Positions 60,832-64,000 of a stretch of DNA of 64,000 bases are shown piece after piece. This DNA comes from Paracidovorax wautersii. GTDB taxonomy: Bacteria; Pseudomonadota; Gammaproteobacteria; Burkholderiales; Burkholderiaceae_C. The stretch's first letter is position 1, and each line of letters begins with the position of its first letter. Location of the stretch: assembly GCF_900113035.1 (NCBI RefSeq), contig NZ_FONX01000003.1:186001-250000 (forward strand). The letters run 5' to 3'. Under the pieces are notes generated by a model that worked only from the letters and a program-made list of their open reading frames with translations, ran no database searches and was not told where the DNA came from. The position numbers and the translations under genes are program-made.

Positions 60832-62019
60832 ATGCTGATCGACTTCTTCTACACGCTGCGCGCCGCCGCGCTGCCCGTTTCGGTGAAGGAGTACCTGACG
60901 CTGCTCGAAGCCCTGCAGGCCGGCGTGGTCGGCCCCCGCTCGGAAGACGGCTGGAGCCTCGACGACTTCTACCATCTGGCCCGCACCGTGCTCGTCAAGG
61001 ACGAGAAGCACTTCGACAAGTTCGACCGGGCCTTCGGCGCCTACTTCAAGGGCGTGGAGATGGTGGCCGACTTCCGCAAGGAGATCCCGGCCGACTGGCT
61101 GCGCCAGGTGCTGGAGCGCGAGCTCACGCCCGAGCAGAAGGCCGCCATCGAGAAGATGGACTGGGACGAGCTGATGGAGACGCTGAAGAAGCGCCTCGAA
61201 GAGCAGCAGGAACGCCACGAGGGCGGCAGCAAGTGGATCGGCACCGGCGGCACCAGCCCCTTCGGCCACGGCGGCTACAACCCGCAGGGCGTGCGCATCG
61301 GCGGTGCCGGCAAGAACAAGAGCGCGGTCAAGGTCTGGGACCAGCGCGCCTACCGCGACTACGACGACACGCAGGAGCTGGGCACGCGCAACATCAAGAT
61401 GGCGCTGCGCCGACTGCGCCGCTTCGCGCGCGAAGGCAACGCGCTGGAGCTGGACCTGGACGACACCATCCGCAGCACGGCCGCCAACGCGGGCTACCTG
61501 GACATCAAGATGATCCCGGAGCGCCACAACAACGTGAAGCTGCTGCTGCTCATGGACGTGGGCGGCACCATGGACGAGCACGTGCAGCGCGTGGAAGAGC
61601 TCTTTTCCGCCGTCAAGAGCGAGTTCAAGCACCTGGAGTTCTATTACTTCCACAACTGCGTCTATGACTTCATGTGGAAGAACAACCGCCGCCGCTTCGC
61701 CGAGAAGTTCCCGACCTGGGACATCATCCGCAAGTACAACAAGGACTACAAGCTCGTCTTCGTGGGCGACGCGACCATGAGCCCCTACGAGATCCTGCAG
61801 CCCGGCGGCAGCGTGGAATACAACAACGAGGAAGCCGGCGCCGAATGGCTCACGCGCCTGCTGCACGCCTTCCCGCGCCATGCCTGGATCAACCCCGAGC
61901 CCCAGGGCGTGTGGCAGTACCGCCAGAGCATCGCCATCATCCAGCAGATCCTCGGCCAGCGCATGTTCCCGCTGACCCTCAAGGGCCTGGAGGAGTCCAT
62001 GCGCCTATTGTCAAAATAG
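60832..62019 (+). CDS. VWA-domain protein, CoxE-like partner of MoxR
   Basis: 395 aa. The N-terminal part (FFYTLRAAALPVSVKEYLTLLEALQAG) and the middle DUF-like segment precede a von Willebrand A fold starting near residue 235 (VKLLLLMDVGGTMDEHVQRVEELFSAVKSEF). The MIDAS motif D-x-S-x-S is altered to D-V-G-G-T, so metal binding may be weakened. LVFVGDATMSPYEILQPGGSVEY and HAWINPEPQGVWQYRQSIAIIQQIL are conserved CoxE-type blocks. The MoxR ATPase at 59299 is the expected partner. Confidence 0.9.
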   Translation: MLIDFFYTLRAAALPVSVKEYLTLLEALQAGVVGPRSEDGWSLDDFYHLARTVLVKDEKHFDKFDRAFGAYFKGVEMVADFRKEIPADWLRQVLERELTPEQKAAIEKMDWDELMETLKKRLEEQQERHEGGSKWIGTGGTSPFGHGGYNPQGVRIGGAGKNKSAVKVWDQRAYRDYDDTQELGTRNIKMALRRLRRFAREGNALELDLDDTIRSTAANAGYLDIKMIPERHNNVKLLLLMDVGGTMDEHVQRVEELFSAVKSEFKHLEFYYFHNCVYDFMWKNNRRRFAEKFPTWDIIRKYNKDYKLVFVGDATMSPYEILQPGGSVEYNNEEAGAEWLTRLLHAFPRHAWINPEPQGVWQYRQSIAIIQQILGQRMFPLTLKGLEESMRLLSK

Positions 62020-62103
62020 TCCTACGAACGGGCTGGAAGCCTGAGGGCGCGGCGCAGCACGTTAAGCTGACACTATGCGCCACCACTCTTCGGGCCCCGT
62101 TTC

Positions 62104-64000
62104 TTGAAAGCACATCTCCCCACCGCATTCCGACTGCCCCGACCCGCCCGCCGCTGGCCCTCGCTGCTGTTGATCTGCGGGGTGCTGGCGCTGCAGGGCT
62201 GCAGCCTGCTGCCGGGCAGCAAGAAGGACGATGCCGACGGCGACGCGAACGCAACGCAGACCCTGGGCGACGCCAACGCGCCCGATGCCTTCACGCTCAA
62301 GGTGCAGGCGCCCAAGGACATCGCCGAATACCTCACGCGCTACATGGAACTGCAGCGTTACCGCAAGCTGCCGGGCCTGCAGGCGAGCGAACTCTCGCGC
62401 CTGCTGGGCGCGGCCGACACCAACGCTCGCGACCTGCTGGGCACCATGGGCTATTTCAGCCCCAACATCACCATCGAGATGCGCGAAAGCGCCGCGTCCG
62501 ATGAGCCTCCGCGCACCATCACCGTGACGGTGGACCCGGGCCCGCGCACCGTGGTGCAGAGCGCTGACATCGGCTTCACCGGCCCGGGCGCCGATGCGCC
62601 CCGCTTCGCCAACCGGCGCGCGAGCATCCAGAACAGCTGGTCGCTGCCGCCCGGCCAGCCCTTCACGCAGGAGGCCTGGGACGGCGCCAAGTCGCAGGGC
62701 CTGCGCCAGCTGCAGACGCGGCGCTACCCCACCGCGCGCATCGATTCGAGCCGCGCCGAGATCGACGCCGACAAGAACGAGGCCAAGCTCTCCGTCACCT
62801 ACGCCCCCGGGCCGGCCTACCGCTTCGGCCCGATGCGCGTCTCGGGCAGCGAGCGCTACGACCCCGATGGCGCACGCCGCATCGCCCGCCTGCCCGAGGG
62901 CTCCGACTACAGCGAATCGGCGCTGCTCGACGCCCAGCAGCGCCTGGCCAGCAGCGGCTACTACGACGCGGTGTTCCTCTCGCTCGACACCGACGGCTCC
63001 GACCCGCAGGCCGCACCGGTGGTCGCCCAGGTGCGCGAGGCGCCGCTGCAGAAGGTCGTCTTCGGCGTGGGCGTCTCCACCGACAGCGGCCCGCGCCTGA
63101 GCCTGGACCACGTCCACAACCGCATGCCCTGGCTGGGCTGGCGCGCCGTCAGCAAGCTGTCGGTGGACCGCAAGAACAAGCTCGCCTCCACCGAATGGAC
63201 GGCGCTGCCGGAAGAATCCGGCTGGCGCTGGTTCACCGGCGCGCAGGTGCAGCGCGAGACCACGGGCAGCTACGAGGTCAACAGCGGCCGCGTGCGCGGC
63301 GGCCGCACCAAGAGCACCGACCGCATCGACCGCAGCTACTTCCTGCAGTACGACATCGCCAAGAGCCAGGGCGAGAGCGCCCCGCCCTCCAGTTCGGCGG
63401 TCAGCGCCAACTACGGCTGGACGGGCCGCTACTTCAACAACAACACCGCCCCCACGCGCGGCTGGGGCCTGGGCGCCGAGCTGGGCGTGGGCACCACGCT
63501 GCGGCCCGAGCGCGACCCCTTCGTGCGCGCTCTGCTGCGCTGGCAGGGCTTCGTGCCGCTGGGCACGGTGGACATGGGCGAAGGCATCAAGCGCGGCAGC
63601 CGGCTGTCGCTGCGGGCCGAAGGCGGCGCCGTGCTGGCCCGCGAAGGCGCCAACATCCCCGTCACCCAGCTGTTCCTGACCGGCGGCGACACCACCGTGC
63701 GCGGCTACGGCTACCGCAAGATCGGTGCGCGCACCGACAACGACACGCTCTACGGCGGCCGCTACATGACCGTGGGCAGCGTCGAATGGCAGCGCCCCAT
63801 CGAGCTGCGCGGCAACCGCACCGACTTCGAGAGCGCCGTCTTCATCGACGCCGGCGCCGTGGCCGACCACGTGGGCGACATGCAGCCCCGCGTGGGCGTG
63901 GGCGCGGGCCTGCGCTGGCGCAGCCCCGTGGGGCCGCTGCAAGCCGACGTGGCCTATGGCGTGAAGACGCAGGAGGTGCGGCTGCACCTGCGGCTGGGCT
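62104..64000 (+). CDS. tamA: outer-membrane assembly protein TamA (BamA family), 3' truncated by window edge
   Basis: Translocation and assembly module subunit; with TamB it inserts outer-membrane proteins. No ATG or GTG precedes the conserved part; the only sensible start is TTG 62104, after an in-frame stop at 62068. The N-terminus looks like a lipoprotein signal (LLLICGVLALQGCSLLPGS, Cys about 33). POTRA domains cover about 60-310 (DIGFTGPGADAPRF, MRVSGSERYDPDGARRIARLPEGSDYSESALLDAQQRLASSGYYD in segments). The barrel begins near 325 (VVFGVGVSTDSGPRLSLDHVHNR) and shows the VRGYGYR motif. The frame is open at base 64000. Confidence 0.9.
   Translation, partial: MKAHLPTAFRLPRPARRWPSLLLICGVLALQGCSLLPGSKKDDADGDANATQTLGDANAPDAFTLKVQAPKDIAEYLTRYMELQRYRKLPGLQASELSRLLGAADTNARDLLGTMGYFSPNITIEMRESAASDEPPRTITVTVDPGPRTVVQSADIGFTGPGADAPRFANRRASIQNSWSLPPGQPFTQEAWDGAKSQGLRQLQTRRYPTARIDSSRAEIDADKNEAKLSVTYAPGPAYRFGPMRVSGSERYDPDGARRIARLPEGSDYSESALLDAQQRLASSGYYDAVFLSLDTDGSDPQAAPVVAQVREAPLQKVVFGVGVSTDSGPRLSLDHVHNRMPWLGWRAVSKLSVDRKNKLASTEWTALPEESGWRWFTGAQVQRETTGSYEVNSGRVRGGRTKSTDRIDRSYFLQYDIAKSQGESAPPSSSAVSANYGWTGRYFNNNTAPTRGWGLGAELGVGTTLRPERDPFVRALLRWQGFVPLGTVDMGEGIKRGSRLSLRAEGGAVLAREGANIPVTQLFLTGGDTTVRGYGYRKIGARTDNDTLYGGRYMTVGSVEWQRPIELRGNRTDFESAVFIDAGAVADHVGDMQPRVGVGAGLRWRSPVGPLQADVAYGVKTQEVRLHLRLG

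Noticed and set aside
62062-63987. 641-codon minus-strand open frame opposite tamA
   Set aside because: Low-complexity Ala/Gly/His/Arg translation typical of an antisense frame; tamA is certain by POTRA and barrel motifs.

Overview
The window is high-GC DNA from a betaproteobacterium of the order Burkholderiales, most likely family Comamonadaceae and Acidovorax-like. This is inferred from the caa3-type/ctaCDGE cytochrome oxidase gene order, several Bug-type (TctC) solute receptors, start codons sitting 6-7 nt after a -10 hexamer, and dispersed palindromic repeats containing ATAGCT and AAGCGC. I saw no tRNA, rRNA, insertion sequence, phage gene or CRISPR array.

Layout. 1-6760: the 3' part of ftsY; a chemoreceptor; rpoH behind a CIRCE-like operator overlapping a sigma-E-like promoter; a Bug receptor; a small stand-alone Rossmann protein; and an FNR-type regulator with all four iron-sulfur cysteines. 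6780-16230: a minus-strand cytochrome c oxidase operon (ctaC, ctaD, a 37-aa ORF, ctaG, a DUF2970 gene, ctaE, surf1, a divergent Sco-like protein, ctaA, ctaB, sco), with one small membrane-protein gene nested on the other strand. 16720-28980: housekeeping and accessory genes (methyltransferase, comF, trmL, GST, two Bug receptors, MaoC hydratase, ParA, LysE, Kef antiporter, a TonB siderophore receptor behind a Fur-like box, cytochrome b561).

29000-43710: a full aerobic nicotinate-degradation locus. The minus-strand arm has a MarR regulator, an exported nicotinamidase, the NicT transporter, a triheme cytochrome protein, NicA and NicC. The plus-strand arm has NicE, NicD, NicX, NicF, a molybdopterin subunit and XdhC. 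Catalytic residues fall at, or at a constant offset from, the positions I recall for the Pseudomonas putida enzymes. The NicB function is divided between two genes at opposite ends of the locus, and the cytochrome-bearing copy has lost the catalytic Glu of its molybdenum domain. The nicC/nicE intergenic region holds two TTGAT-N4-ATCAA boxes and a separate GTGCGT-ttc-ACGCAC palindrome.

43730-53190: a lower beta-ketoadipate operon (pcaI, pcaJ, pcaF, pcaD-like, a cyclase-family hydrolase, YciI, an SDR, an AtoE-type transporter, catC, a Bug receptor), divergent from an IclR regulator with a triple GTTCG-type operator. 53340-64000: a second chemoreceptor with a CheR-binding pentapeptide, a DUF1841 protein, a dCache-GGDEF-EAL protein, cytochrome c4, a MoxR ATPase / GNAT / VWA group, and the 5' part of tamA.

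The clusters fit together as an aerobic aromatic and heteroaromatic lifestyle: nicotinate hydroxylase electrons pass through cytochrome c to the cta oxidase, and ring-cleavage products feed central metabolism. The strongest leads are regulatory (rpoH, the nicC-nicE region, the pca operator, leaderless starts), the split NicB, and the Sco-like cta gene.
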